Shown here: one piece after another, positions 19,758 to 29,557 of the stretch
How positions within the stretch are numbered: position 1 is the first letter of the stretch
How the letters are laid out: every line of letters starts with the position of its first letter
Assembly (NCBI GenBank): GCA_019309565.1
Contig: JAFDFZ010000008.1
Coordinates: 36,751-100,750 of the forward strand
Source of the DNA: Deltaproteobacteria bacterium
Lineage (GTDB): Bacteria; Desulfobacterota; Desulfobacteria; Desulfobacterales; SURF-15
Direction of reading: 5' to 3'
Length of the DNA stretch: 64,000 nucleotides
The notes under the pieces: model-generated
Seen by the model: only the letters and a program-made list of their open reading frames with translations
The model's database searches: none
Told to the model about the DNA's origin: nothing
Made by a program: the position numbers and the translations under genes

Positions 19758-21494
19758 ATGGACAAAATATTAAGAATTAACATGGGAGCAGATGGCGGCC
19801 CAAAGGCCACCGAAGAACCCTTGGGAGATTATTCGGGTCTGGGTGGACGGGCGATGACCTCGGCGATCGTGTCAAAAGAAGTGCCCCCGCTTTGCCATCC
19901 GCTGGGTGAGGACAACAAGCTGGTCATCGCACCCGGGCTTTTGAGCGGAACGGCCGCGGCCATGTCCGGCAGGCTTTCCATCGGGTGCAAAAGTCCGCTG
20001 ACAGGTGGCATCAAGGAAGCCAATGCAGGAGGTCAACCCTCTCAGGTTCTTGCCCGACTGGGGTATGCCGCCATCGTTCTGGAAGGAAAACCCAGGGACG
20101 ACATCTTTTATAAAGTGTTCATCAATAAAGACGGTGTTACAATAACACCGGACAACAGTTTAAAGAAACTGGGCAACTACGACCTTGTGGACAAGATGAA
20201 AGCCGAATTCGGCGAGAAGATTGCCTGCATGTCCATTGGCCCTGCCGGTGAGATGAAGATGGCAGGGGCTTCGATCGCCTGTACGGATATGGAACTTCGG
20301 CCTACACGGCATGCAGGAAGGGGTGGTGTCGGAGCGGTAATGGGGGCTAAGGGGGTTAAAGTCATTGTTCTTGACGATACCGGCATGAAAATGCGCGCAT
20401 CCAAAGACCCTGAAAAATTTAGAGCGGCCAATAAAGAATTTGTAGCTGGACTTCGAAAACATCCGGTCAGCGGGGAGGGACTTCCGAAATACGGCACAAA
20501 TGTGCTAACCAATGTCATCAGCGAAGCAGGGGCATATCCGACGAAAAACTTCATGTGGGGAAGCTTCGAGATGTGTAATAAAATCAGCGGTGAAACTCAG
20601 GCTCAAACGGAAATCGACCGTGGCGGTGTTGCCACACACGGCTGTCACCGGGGCTGTGTCATCCGGTGCTCGGGTATCTATATGAACAAAGACGGCCATT
20701 ATCTTACCAAACAACCTGAGTACGAGACCGTTTGGGCACACGGCGGGAACTGCGGCATTGACGATCTTGATGCCATAGCTCAACTGGATCGTCTGGATGA
20801 CGATTATGGTCTCGATACCATCGAGATGGGGGCGACCATTGCCGTTGCCATGGAAGCGGGCATTGCGGAGTTCGGAGATGCGCAGGCTGCCATCAATCTT
20901 GTGAAAGAAGTTGGAAAGGGAACGCCTCTTGGGCGTATCTTGGGCAATGGCGCTGAAGTAACGGGCCGGGTTTTCGGTGTCGAAAGGATTCCCACGGTCA
21001 AAGGACAGGCGATGCCGGCTTATGACCCGCGGGGCATTCAAGGAATCGGTGTTACATATGCCACCAGCACCATGGGGGCGGACCACACCGCAGGGTACGC
21101 GGTTGCAACGAATATCCTGGGAGTAGGCGGAAGCGTGGATCCCCTGAAGCCCGAGGGCCAGGTGGAGCTGTCCAGGAATCTACAGATTGCCACAGCAGCA
21201 ATAGATTCTACCGGTATGTGTCTGTTCATAGCGTTTCCGTTGCTGGATCAACCCGAAACCTTCCAGGCCCTTATAGATATGCTTAATGCTTTTTACGGCC
21301 TGAGCTTAACAGCAGATGATGTGACGGAGCTGGGTAAAAAAGTGCTTAGCTTTGAAAGAGACTTCAACAACCGAGCGGGTTTCACAGCCCAAAAAGACAG
21401 GCTGCCCGAGTTCTTCAAAAAAGAGAAACTGCCACCGCATAACATCACCTTCCAGGTCAAGGACGAGGATCTGGATCAGGTATTCAACTGGTAA
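19758..21494 (+). CDS. aor: Aldehyde:ferredoxin oxidoreductase family (tungsto-enzyme)
   Basis: LRINMGADGGPKATEEPLGDYSGLGGRAMTSAIV..., APGLLSGT.., PLTGGIKEANAGG; AOR N-terminal and central domain sequence. Confidence 0.93.
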   Translation: MDKILRINMGADGGPKATEEPLGDYSGLGGRAMTSAIVSKEVPPLCHPLGEDNKLVIAPGLLSGTAAAMSGRLSIGCKSPLTGGIKEANAGGQPSQVLARLGYAAIVLEGKPRDDIFYKVFINKDGVTITPDNSLKKLGNYDLVDKMKAEFGEKIACMSIGPAGEMKMAGASIACTDMELRPTRHAGRGGVGAVMGAKGVKVIVLDDTGMKMRASKDPEKFRAANKEFVAGLRKHPVSGEGLPKYGTNVLTNVISEAGAYPTKNFMWGSFEMCNKISGETQAQTEIDRGGVATHGCHRGCVIRCSGIYMNKDGHYLTKQPEYETVWAHGGNCGIDDLDAIAQLDRLDDDYGLDTIEMGATIAVAMEAGIAEFGDAQAAINLVKEVGKGTPLGRILGNGAEVTGRVFGVERIPTVKGQAMPAYDPRGIQGIGVTYATSTMGADHTAGYAVATNILGVGGSVDPLKPEGQVELSRNLQIATAAIDSTGMCLFIAFPLLDQPETFQALIDMLNAFYGLSLTADDVTELGKKVLSFERDFNNRAGFTAQKDRLPEFFKKEKLPPHNITFQVKDEDLDQVFNW

Positions 21495-21520
21495 TAAATG
21501 AAACCGTTTTTGATAAAAAT

Positions 21521-21550
21521 AAAAAGGGGGTTCGATCGAACTCCCTTTTT
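21521..21550 (+). terminator. Rho-independent terminator after AOR
   Basis: aaaaagggggttcgatcgaactcccttttt: long stem with one G-T wobble and a T5 tail. Confidence 0.8.
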
Positions 21551-21625
21551 ATTGGATCGAAAACCTGAAAGATATTTTCTCGGCAAAGACGGCCATCATT
21601 ATCAGACCGACATCTTGTCCCGCTT

Positions 21626-22225
21626 ATGGTTGAAAAGCATTTCCATATAGATATGTCCATCAAAGAGGCATTGATGCCTCTATTTTTGCCCCTTCTCGGA
21701 AAGGGGTTTCGGGTTACCGCTCAGATGGGGTGCAGTATCAAGGATTTCCTGTGCGGACAACTCGGAATCGATGCGGGTTATCTGGAGCATCGCATTCAAA
21801 CCGTTTTTCTTAATGGAAAAGCGGTCGACGATCTGGAAACCGCGCATATCATGGAAGGAGCAGTGCTGGCGCTTTCAGGTGCAATGCCGGGGCTGGCCGG
21901 AGCTACCCTGAGGCGGGGGGGGCGGCTTCGCCAGATGAGGGGTGAAATCTCTTATGCAAATGACCATGTGATATGCTCGGGAAAACAAGGACAATTAACG
22001 CTTAAGCTGTTTAATCTTACCTTAAAGGATCTTGGGCCGAGGTTCCTGCAAAGAGGCATCTGGGTAAAGGGAAAAGAACTGCAGCATTTTCTGACTCAGC
22101 GGGTAGATCTTATCCGGCAAAATTGCCGGGATATTAGACTAAACGGTCATACTGCCGATATCTCGAAGATTGTAACCACCGACTGGGGCGATTCGGATGT
22201 GCTTTTCACGGTCGCTTACGCTTAA
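21626..22225 (+). CDS. Conserved-looking hypothetical; possible MoaD/ThiS-like beta-grasp domain with C-terminal extension
   Basis: Segment RIQTVFLNGKAVDDLETAHIMEGAVLALSGAMPGLAGATLRRGG resembles the C-terminal half of MoaD/ThiS folds; gene follows AOR. Confidence 0.55.
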   Translation: MVEKHFHIDMSIKEALMPLFLPLLGKGFRVTAQMGCSIKDFLCGQLGIDAGYLEHRIQTVFLNGKAVDDLETAHIMEGAVLALSGAMPGLAGATLRRGGRLRQMRGEISYANDHVICSGKQGQLTLKLFNLTLKDLGPRFLQRGIWVKGKELQHFLTQRVDLIRQNCRDIRLNGHTADISKIVTTDWGDSDVLFTVAYA

Positions 22226-22251
22226 AGCCCTTTTTGCCAGTTTGACTGAAC

Positions 22252-22263
22252 CCCGTTGTTGGA
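22252..22263. repeat. Solo end of the MITE-like family (CCCCGTTGTTGG)
   Basis: Matches the subfamily B left terminus; no partner end found nearby. Confidence 0.35.
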
Positions 22264-22281
22264 AAAGCTCTATAAATCTTG

Positions 22282-23370
22282 CTATCCATACTTGCGTTCA
22301 AATGTTTTCATAAAATCGACAAGCGCCGCCACCGATGAGATTGTAACGGCATTATAGATTGAAACGCGGCAGCCGCCCACCGAACGATGGCCTTTCAAGC
22401 CGTAAAAACCGCTCATCTCGGCTTCCTGTATAAATTTGGCTTCCAGATTCTGAATCGACAGCCGGAAGGTTATGTTCATCAGAGAGCGACTGTCTGGCTC
22501 AGCGGTTGGGTTGTAAAACCCGCTTTCGTCCAATACGCCATAAAGCATTTGTGCTTTCTTCTGGTTGATGGATGCCATCTGCTCCAACCCGCCGATGGTC
22601 TCTTCCAGCCATTTCAGGACTAGCTGGGCGGTATAGATGGAAAAGCACGCGGGTGTATTGAACAGCGAGTTTTTGGATGCATGGGTTCTGTAACTAAGCA
22701 TGGTGGGCAAGGTCTCCGGCACCCTCTCAAGGAAATCCTTACGGATAATTGCCAGGCATGCACCGGCAGCTCCAAGATTTTTCTGGATCCCACCGTAAAG
22801 GAAACCAAATGGAGACACGTCAAACGGCCTGCTCATGATATCCGAAGACATGTCGGCCACAAGCGGTATATGTGCGGATTCCGGAAATTCCCTGAACTGG
22901 GTTCCCCTTATGGTATTGTTCGAAGTAAAATGAAGATAAGTGGAACCCTCATTATAAGGGATTTTTTGAGGGATATAAGAAAAATCCCGATCTTCTGAAG
23001 ATGCCACAATATGGATGGATTTGCCCTGAAGTTGAGCTTCCTTTATGGCTTTAGCGGACCACAAACCGGTGTTGACATAATCTGCCGTATCACCTGCTTT
23101 AAGGAAATTCATGGGAACCATGCAAAATTGCAGACTGGCACCGCCCTGCAGAAAGAGCACATGAAAACGCTCATCAAGTTTCAACAATCGCTTGAGCCGA
23201 TCCACAGCGTCATTTAACACACCTTCAAACCATCTGGATCTGTGGCTGATTTCCACAATAGACATCCCGGAATACTGGTAATCTAAAAAGGATTCCTGGA
23301 TCTCTTCTAACACACAAAGGGGCAGCGCTGAAGGTCCCGGGTTGAAATTGTGAACTTGCTTTTTTTTCAT
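22282..23370 (-). CDS. serC: Phosphoserine aminotransferase
   Basis: NFNPGPSALPLCVLEEIQESFLDYQYSGMSIVEISHRS... Start trimmed to MKKKQVHNFNPG. Confidence 0.96.
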   Translation of the reverse strand: MKKKQVHNFNPGPSALPLCVLEEIQESFLDYQYSGMSIVEISHRSRWFEGVLNDAVDRLKRLLKLDERFHVLFLQGGASLQFCMVPMNFLKAGDTADYVNTGLWSAKAIKEAQLQGKSIHIVASSEDRDFSYIPQKIPYNEGSTYLHFTSNNTIRGTQFREFPESAHIPLVADMSSDIMSRPFDVSPFGFLYGGIQKNLGAAGACLAIIRKDFLERVPETLPTMLSYRTHASKNSLFNTPACFSIYTAQLVLKWLEETIGGLEQMASINQKKAQMLYGVLDESGFYNPTAEPDSRSLMNITFRLSIQNLEAKFIQEAEMSGFYGLKGHRSVGGCRVSIYNAVTISSVAALVDFMKTFERKYG

Positions 23371-23610
23371 CGTTTCTTTCCATTCTTTCTTTGAGCCTTT
23401 GTGTCTTTGTGGCAATGCAAAAAGATATTCTTTCTACCAATCGCATTGGAAATGTCAAATGGAATTTCTTTGCCCTTTTCAAATACAACAAGGTGTTGAC
23501 AACCATGAAAGCATCTCCTATGCAAGCAGGGAAAAGTTAATGGGACAATATATGAACCTGTTAAGGGTCGTTGAGGCGAATATCTTTTCAACCAAAGGAC
23601 AGAAGAGCTG

Positions 23611-24933
23611 ATGAAAATTTTCACCTACCCTTCGAAGACAGCAGAAAAAAAGATTTCATCCATTATAAACCGCAACTTGACATTCAAGAAAAAAGATATT
23701 GCTGAAGTCACAAAAATCATCGATTCCGTGAAGAAAAAGGGTGATACGGCGCTTATAGAATATGTCAACCGGTTCGACGCCCCTCATTTAACCATTGAAG
23801 AACTTCAGGTATCCTCAAGAGAACTTAAAGCGGCTTTAGGCCATGTGGAAGGAAGTTTCTTGCGAGCCTTAAACCGCGCGGCAAGACAAATTACAACGTT
23901 TCATCAACAACAGTTGCAACGGTCCTGGATCGATACTAGAAGAGCCGGCACCATACTCGGGCAAATGATCACACCGGTAGATACTGTGGGCCTTTATGTG
24001 CCGGGAGGAACAGGCGGGCAAACCCCTCTGGTATCCACTGTATTGATGGGAGCGATTCCAGCGCGGGTTGCCGGCGTAAATCGGATCGTGATGGCAACCC
24101 CACCCCGCAGGGATGGAACCGTAAACCCCCATCTTCTGGTGGCCGCAAAAAAAGCGGGGGTCACAGAAATCTATAAAATCGGAAGTGCCTGGGCGATTGG
24201 CGCGATGGCCTTCGGTACCAGGACGATTCCCAAAGCGGACATGATTGTAGGGCCCGGCAACATTTACGTCGCGCTGGCCAAACGAATAGTGGCCGGGGCT
24301 GTGGGCATCGACATGTTTGCCGGTCCAAGCGAAATTTTAATCGTGGCGGATACCACTGCAATACCCCGATTTATTGCAGCAGATCTTCTCTCTCAGGCGG
24401 AACACGACCCATTATCCTCCGCGATATTAGTAACGGATTCCATTGAAGTGGCCACGGCTGTGGAATCAGCCATCGACTCTCAGCTAAAGCAACTACCCCG
24501 GGGGGATATCGCACGAAAATCCATCGCCTCATACGGTGCCATTTTTACCGTACCGGATCTTGAATGCGCTCTTGAGCTTGCCAACCGAATCGCCCCGGAG
24601 CATCTGGAGCTTCAGATTAAAGATCCCTTCGCCTGTATTGGACGAATCCGGAATGCTGGAGCCATTTTCCTTGGTAATTATACTCCGGAGTCGATAGGCG
24701 ATTATATGGCAGGGCCCAATCATGTGCTTCCAACGGGTGGAACCGCACGATTTGCGTCGGCTCTTTCCGTCGACCACTTCGTTAAAAAAACCAGCCTCAT
24801 TCACTATACTTACGATGCATTTAAACGGGAAGCATCCGACACCGCCTGCCTGGCCCGGATCGAAGGCCTGGATGCCCATGCTATGGCCGTTCAAATAAGG
24901 ATAGGCGCCCCCAAAAAGCAGGATTCAGTGTAA
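23611..24933 (+). CDS. hisD: Histidinol dehydrogenase
   Basis: YVPGGTGGQTPLVSTVLMGAIPARVAGV, VGPGNIYVALAK, GPSEILIVAD, AEHDPLSSAILVT. Confidence 0.97.
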   Translation: MKIFTYPSKTAEKKISSIINRNLTFKKKDIAEVTKIIDSVKKKGDTALIEYVNRFDAPHLTIEELQVSSRELKAALGHVEGSFLRALNRAARQITTFHQQQLQRSWIDTRRAGTILGQMITPVDTVGLYVPGGTGGQTPLVSTVLMGAIPARVAGVNRIVMATPPRRDGTVNPHLLVAAKKAGVTEIYKIGSAWAIGAMAFGTRTIPKADMIVGPGNIYVALAKRIVAGAVGIDMFAGPSEILIVADTTAIPRFIAADLLSQAEHDPLSSAILVTDSIEVATAVESAIDSQLKQLPRGDIARKSIASYGAIFTVPDLECALELANRIAPEHLELQIKDPFACIGRIRNAGAIFLGNYTPESIGDYMAGPNHVLPTGGTARFASALSVDHFVKKTSLIHYTYDAFKREASDTACLARIEGLDAHAMAVQIRIGAPKKQDSV

Positions 24934-24969
24934 TTGAAAGTTTGCTGTATCGCACGGTAGCCATAAAGT

Positions 24970-26286
24970 TCATATATCTTTCAAACATAGATTTGCTGGA
25001 GATGCTTTAACAGCCTCGTCAACCGCCTTTAAAGTCTCTGAAAGTCGTTGAAGTTCCGGGGATTGGACCACAGGAATATTGTCATTGCCATTGTGATCCA
25101 GCGCGTCGATGACAAATTTGACGGTGATGATATCGGTATCTCTTGCAGGTTGATAGGCGACTGTTTTATCCTTATTGGTTACAATCTTCGATACAACGCC
25201 GGCCTCGACCAGCTCCGAGAGAATCTGGTTTGCCAGATAGACGGGGATCTTAAGATCTCTTGAGATTTCCTCAGCTTCCCAGGCGGCTTTCGGTCCGGAA
25301 AACCTTGTCACCAAAAAATGCACAATTCTCAAGGATAATAGCCGCTTGAAATAATGGCTGATTCGTCGAGATTCTCTTTCAACTATGGCGATGCTCAGGT
25401 TTTGATGAGCAAAGGCAACCTCTGCTCCCAGCAAAACAATAAGCCAGCTGATTTGAAGCCACACGAAAAAAAGGGGAAGCGCTGCAAAACTGCCGTATAT
25501 GGCATTATACCTGGAAACATCGACCTGGAAAAGGATATATGCCCGCTGGAAAATGACATGCAGTGTGCCTGCAATGATACCGGCCAGCAATGCTGAAGTG
25601 AAATTTACTCTTGTATTGGGAATAAAAACATACAAAAAGGTAAACAGAATCCAAAGCAGCGTGAACGGCAAGAGTTTTAACAAGAAGAAGATTGCAGGGC
25701 TGAATGCTTCGAAGAATCGGACTTCTTGTACGATGCCTTTGACTTCGCCGGCGAGAAAAACGGTCACGGCGCTGGTAACAACCAAGAATACCGGGCAGAT
25801 GAGCATCAGAGAAAAATAATCCGTCATCTTCCTGCCCATACTCCTTTGTCTTGCCACCCCCCATATATCGTTGAAGGCCTTTTCAATATGTGACAGGATT
25901 TTTATTACTGTATAAAAGAGTATGACAAGACCGACACCGGCAACAAGCCCTCCTTTCACGTTTTCGAGCAGTGTTCGAGCAAACCCAACCACCTGAACCG
26001 CCACCTGCTCCTGCCCTTTGAACTGCTCGTAGAGACCCGATTCGAGAGCCTTTTCAAATCCAAAACCTTTGGCAATGCCGAATAACAGTGCCATCACCGG
26101 CACAACCGAAAGCAGAGAGTAAAACGTCAGCGCCGACGCTCGCAAATGAATATCATCCTGTGCAACCCCTCTTATCGTCAAGGTAACGATTCGTAAAATA
26201 CTGATCAGCAGCCGTCTGGCAGGTGAAAGCCGTTCCTCCGGAAGCCGCCAGATTTCAGATTTTAATAACTGTACGGCCTTAAACAA
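24970..26286 (-). CDS. YihY/BrkB family inner membrane protein
   Basis: LRASALTFYSLLSVVPVMALLFGIAKGFG; polytopic, with FNDIWGV motif. Confidence 0.9.
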   Translation of the reverse strand: MFKAVQLLKSEIWRLPEERLSPARRLLISILRIVTLTIRGVAQDDIHLRASALTFYSLLSVVPVMALLFGIAKGFGFEKALESGLYEQFKGQEQVAVQVVGFARTLLENVKGGLVAGVGLVILFYTVIKILSHIEKAFNDIWGVARQRSMGRKMTDYFSLMLICPVFLVVTSAVTVFLAGEVKGIVQEVRFFEAFSPAIFFLLKLLPFTLLWILFTFLYVFIPNTRVNFTSALLAGIIAGTLHVIFQRAYILFQVDVSRYNAIYGSFAALPLFFVWLQISWLIVLLGAEVAFAHQNLSIAIVERESRRISHYFKRLLSLRIVHFLVTRFSGPKAAWEAEEISRDLKIPVYLANQILSELVEAGVVSKIVTNKDKTVAYQPARDTDIITVKFVIDALDHNGNDNIPVVQSPELQRLSETLKAVDEAVKASPANLCLKDI

Positions 26287-26363
26287 ACCTATTCCTTTCC
26301 ACCTCCATGGTTTTTCTTGAAACTGAGGTTTGTTCCGGTTTCGGGTGTTGGGAAAATTAGCAT

Positions 26364-27017
26364 TTATTTGGATTCCTTCACCTCGAATGCCTCATCCAAT
26401 TGTGCCCTGATAAGCTTCACCCATTTTTGAATCACAGCTTTAGCGCGTTTTTTCATCAAACGGCGCTGTAAATCGATGCCGCCTGAATGTTGGCGGCTGT
26501 CTACAAGTGCAAGGAGTCTATCGGCGGTCTTTGAATCGAGAAACTCCACCTCAATCGAAGCTTCGTCCAGGCTTAAAGCAGTGTCTGCAGGGTGATAGGA
26601 AAGCCGCGGTTTGGTTGCTTTTACACCGGTTATCGCCACTCTAATACGAACCACATCAGGACCCGGAATATCAGAAACAACATGGCTTTTTTTCAAAGCG
26701 CCGATTAGTTCCTGTCTGAAATATTCGGTCAAGAATTTCAGTTCACCGGGATCTATGCCCCGTCCCAATGAATCTGGATGCAAATAGACGATGACAGGAT
26801 CGATGAAAAACCGGGTGTATTTCGCGGGTAGTTGTTCTGCGCTTTTCAGGGGCTTTCGATAAACATAGAGCCCCTTAATATTCGGATCTGCTTGCAGATC
26901 TCCATAATCGGCAAGGAATCCGGACCATTTGGGAGTTTTTGAAACACATCCCAAAAGAAATAGCAAGAGAAGACAGACCAATGGATTCAACGAAAACCGA
27001 GTGCAAACTGTTTTCAT
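26364..27017 (-). CDS. DUF3313-like lipoprotein
   Basis: Lipobox LLLFLLGC; GFLADYGDLQADPNIKGLYVYRKP... Confidence 0.75.
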   Translation of the reverse strand: MKTVCTRFSLNPLVCLLLLFLLGCVSKTPKWSGFLADYGDLQADPNIKGLYVYRKPLKSAEQLPAKYTRFFIDPVIVYLHPDSLGRGIDPGELKFLTEYFRQELIGALKKSHVVSDIPGPDVVRIRVAITGVKATKPRLSYHPADTALSLDEASIEVEFLDSKTADRLLALVDSRQHSGGIDLQRRLMKKRAKAVIQKWVKLIRAQLDEAFEVKESK

Positions 27018-27277
27018 ATTTACCTCTTATTGCTGTCCAGAGAAGGCTACATCCATTTCCTGTTAATTACCAAACAGAGTATATGCTTAACACCATGCCG
27101 ATGGTTTTCCATTCCCTGTGCTGTCATCTGAAAGCAAAGGGAAAGGAGATCATAGAAATAATAGTTTGTTCTTCTTCAGAATGCAACCTGCTTTTGCCAG
27201 ATGTTATTATGAGCCAGGTTGAGCGGTTCCTCCTAACCCCGAACCCTGAACCTGGAACCGATTAGTTTAGCTATAAG

Positions 27278-27395
27278 TAAACCCCGTTAGAGAACGATGT
27301 TCTCTAACGACTATAGATGGTGGCATTAAACCACCATCTATAAGGAGTTATCTATACAACCGACAGGAGTCGGTGGCTTTCTCTAACGGGGTAAA
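27278..27395. mobile_element. MITE-like element, subfamily A copy 1 (118 bp)
   Basis: TAAA|CCCCGTTAGAGAA...TTCTCTAACGGGG|TAAA: 13-bp perfect TIRs, identical flanking tetranucleotide, internal hairpins; 3 mismatches to the copy at 32869. Confidence 0.85.
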
Positions 27396-27635
27396 CAATA
27401 TACCTGTTGGTAGCCGGAATCTTCCAGGGGGCAATGGGTTTTCTGCCATCCCCGGATAAGACATCGACATAAAATATGTTGATATATATGATCAATTGAT
27501 ATAATAAATATTTACATATGACGTATGTTGATGTATTTAATTAAATTTGAACTGCGGTTATGTTGAATTTGCCGCTTGTTACAGGTGGCAAATCGATAGC
27601 ATCGATCAGGATCCTTAAAGCAAAAGGAGGCGGTA

Positions 27636-27860
27636 ATGAAGAAATGGTTATTGCTTGTCGGCACTGTGTTACTTCTTATGGGCTGCGCCACACCTGCTCA
27701 ACGGGCGGATTTTAAAAAGCACGACACGATGTATGCAAGCTGGGAACACTTAAAATTCAGCATTCACGGCTATAAAAATCCGACCTTAAAAGATGCCGAC
27801 AAATCAGATACCGAGGGCTGGTGGGGGGAACCCATAGAGGTACCGTACGGAGTGAAGTAA
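27636..27860 (+). CDS. Small lipoprotein, hypothetical (74 aa)
   Basis: MKKWLLLVGTVLLLMGCATPAQ lipobox; AAAGGAGG ribosome-binding site upstream. Confidence 0.8.
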   Translation: MKKWLLLVGTVLLLMGCATPAQRADFKKHDTMYASWEHLKFSIHGYKNPTLKDADKSDTEGWWGEPIEVPYGVK

Positions 27861-27875
27861 GTCCATACTTTGATA

Positions 27876-27926
27876 AGGGTCACATCTGTTGAGCCTCTTT
27901 GGCTCCTTGTGACCCTCTGATTTTTA
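27876..27926 (+). terminator. Terminator-like hairpin
   Basis: AGGGTCACA...GAGCCtctttGGCTC...TGTGACCCT then a T5 run; stops transcription from the small lipoprotein, opposite the pgk 3' end. Confidence 0.65.
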
Positions 27927-27987
27927 ACTTACCACAAGAAATTTTTCCGAACGGAATGTGAACATCTGTGGTTCTTTCCCCTGATTT

Positions 27988-29184
27988 TTATTTATCGGTA
28001 AGTGCCGCCACTCCTGGCAGTTCCTTTCCCTCCATAAACTCAAGAGACGCCCCTCCGCCCGTGGATACATGGGATACATAAGCTGCTACACCCGCCTTGT
28101 TGACAGCCAGCGCCGAATCTCCTCCACCGATTACCGTAACGGCACCTGCAGATGTGGCATCCGCCAGCGCTTTTGCAATACGATAAGTTCCTTTGGCTGT
28201 AGCCTCAATCTCAAACACACCCATGGGGCCGTTCCAGAAAATGGTTTTAGCCTCTCTGATGATACTCTCAAACAGTTCTATGGATCGGGGGCCGATATCC
28301 AACCCAAAAGCGCTGGGCGCAATCGCATCGATACTCACTGCTTTTAGTTCGCCTGCCTGTCGATCGGCAAAGTTAAATATCTCAGAGACCATGCAATCAA
28401 CCGGCAGTACAAGCTTGTCACCGCCTTTTTTCAGTAGCTTTTCTGCAAAATCGATTTTATCTTCTTCCAGCAAAGACTTGCCGATTTCTTTTCCGGTGGC
28501 TTTAAAAAAGGTATACGCCATCCCTCCACCTATGATAATTTTATCCACTTTCGGCAGCAGGTTGGAGATCACATCTATTTTACCGGATATCTTTGCCCCG
28601 CCTAATATTGCAACAAACGGCCTTTGAGGATTCTCCAGCGCTTTTCCAAGATACTTAAGCTCTTTGTTCATCAAAAATCCCGCGGCGCACTGTTTAATAA
28701 ACCGGGTGACCCCTACCGTAGAGGCATGGGCTCGATGAGCGGTTCCAAAGGCGTCGTTGACATAAATTTCTCCCAGCCTGGCAAGCCTTTCAGCAAAGTC
28801 CGGGTCGTTGTTGGTTTCTTCTTTGTAAAACCTTAAGTTTTCAAGCAAGAGTACATCCCCATCATTGAGTTTATTTACAGCAGCTTCAACACGAGCCCCG
28901 ATACAGTCTTCAACAAACAATACCTCCTTTCCAAGAAGTTGACCTAAAACCGGAACGCATGGTTTGAGCGACAGCTCCGGGATACGTTTCCCTTTGGGCC
29001 TTCCCAGATGAGACATAATGATAAGCCGCCCCTCCTTATCCAGGATGTATTCCATCGTTGGAAGCGCCGCACGAATCCGATTATCATCGGCTACCTTTCC
29101 ATGTTCGAGTGGAACATTGAAATCCACCCGCATCAGCACCCGCTTGCCTTTCACCTCAATATCCTCAATGCTTAATTTCGCCAT
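27988..29184 (-). CDS. pgk: Phosphoglycerate kinase
   Basis: [53 protein letters not shown]. Confidence 0.97.
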   Translation of the reverse strand: MAKLSIEDIEVKGKRVLMRVDFNVPLEHGKVADDNRIRAALPTMEYILDKEGRLIIMSHLGRPKGKRIPELSLKPCVPVLGQLLGKEVLFVEDCIGARVEAAVNKLNDGDVLLLENLRFYKEETNNDPDFAERLARLGEIYVNDAFGTAHRAHASTVGVTRFIKQCAAGFLMNKELKYLGKALENPQRPFVAILGGAKISGKIDVISNLLPKVDKIIIGGGMAYTFFKATGKEIGKSLLEEDKIDFAEKLLKKGGDKLVLPVDCMVSEIFNFADRQAGELKAVSIDAIAPSAFGLDIGPRSIELFESIIREAKTIFWNGPMGVFEIEATAKGTYRIAKALADATSAGAVTVIGGGDSALAVNKAGVAAYVSHVSTGGGASLEFMEGKELPGVAALTDK

Positions 29185-29256
29185 AAACGGCCTCCTTTTT
29201 TCACCCCTCAGAGTCTATGCTTTCCCCGAAACCAAGCTCGGAAAAAGCGGCCCCTT

Positions 29257-29325
29257 TAAAGGTAAAAGAGTATTTTGCCTTTAAAAATTTCATTCGACGC
29301 TATCGTATAAGAATTTCACAGAAAT
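29257..29325. repeat. Dispersed repeat C, copy 1 (inverted copy at 45611-45680)
   Basis: aggtaaaagagtattttgcctttaaaaatttcattcgacgctatcgtataagaatttcacag; contains hairpin TTTAAAGGTAAAA/TTTTGCCTTTAAA. Confidence 0.7.
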
Positions 29326-29380
29326 AGGCTGTGAAACTTGAGTATCAGTAACTATCCCGACTAAAAGCGTGTAATTCAAT

Positions 29381-29425
29381 AACGACAACAAACTGTCGAT
29401 GCGATCTTATCAGGCGCCTATAGGT
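29381..29425. repeat. Dispersed repeat D, copy 1 (pair at 42329-42373)
   Basis: aacgacaacaaactgtcgatgcgatcttatcaggcgcc; small hairpin CGACA-ACAAAC-TGTCG. Confidence 0.5.
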
Positions 29426-29557
29426 AAGGGATATCTCAAACGTGGAAAATCTTAAACCCGTTTTAGACTTATTCTAACTCCCTTTTTAGCAATATTGTTA
29501 CCAAAATAAGCATAATGAAGTCAAACCGTAAATACCCCTTGACGCGGTTTAAGTTGT

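Noticed and set aside
20505-21086. 193-aa minus-strand ORF inside the AOR gene
   Set aside because: Antisense shadow of a well-defined AOR coding frame.
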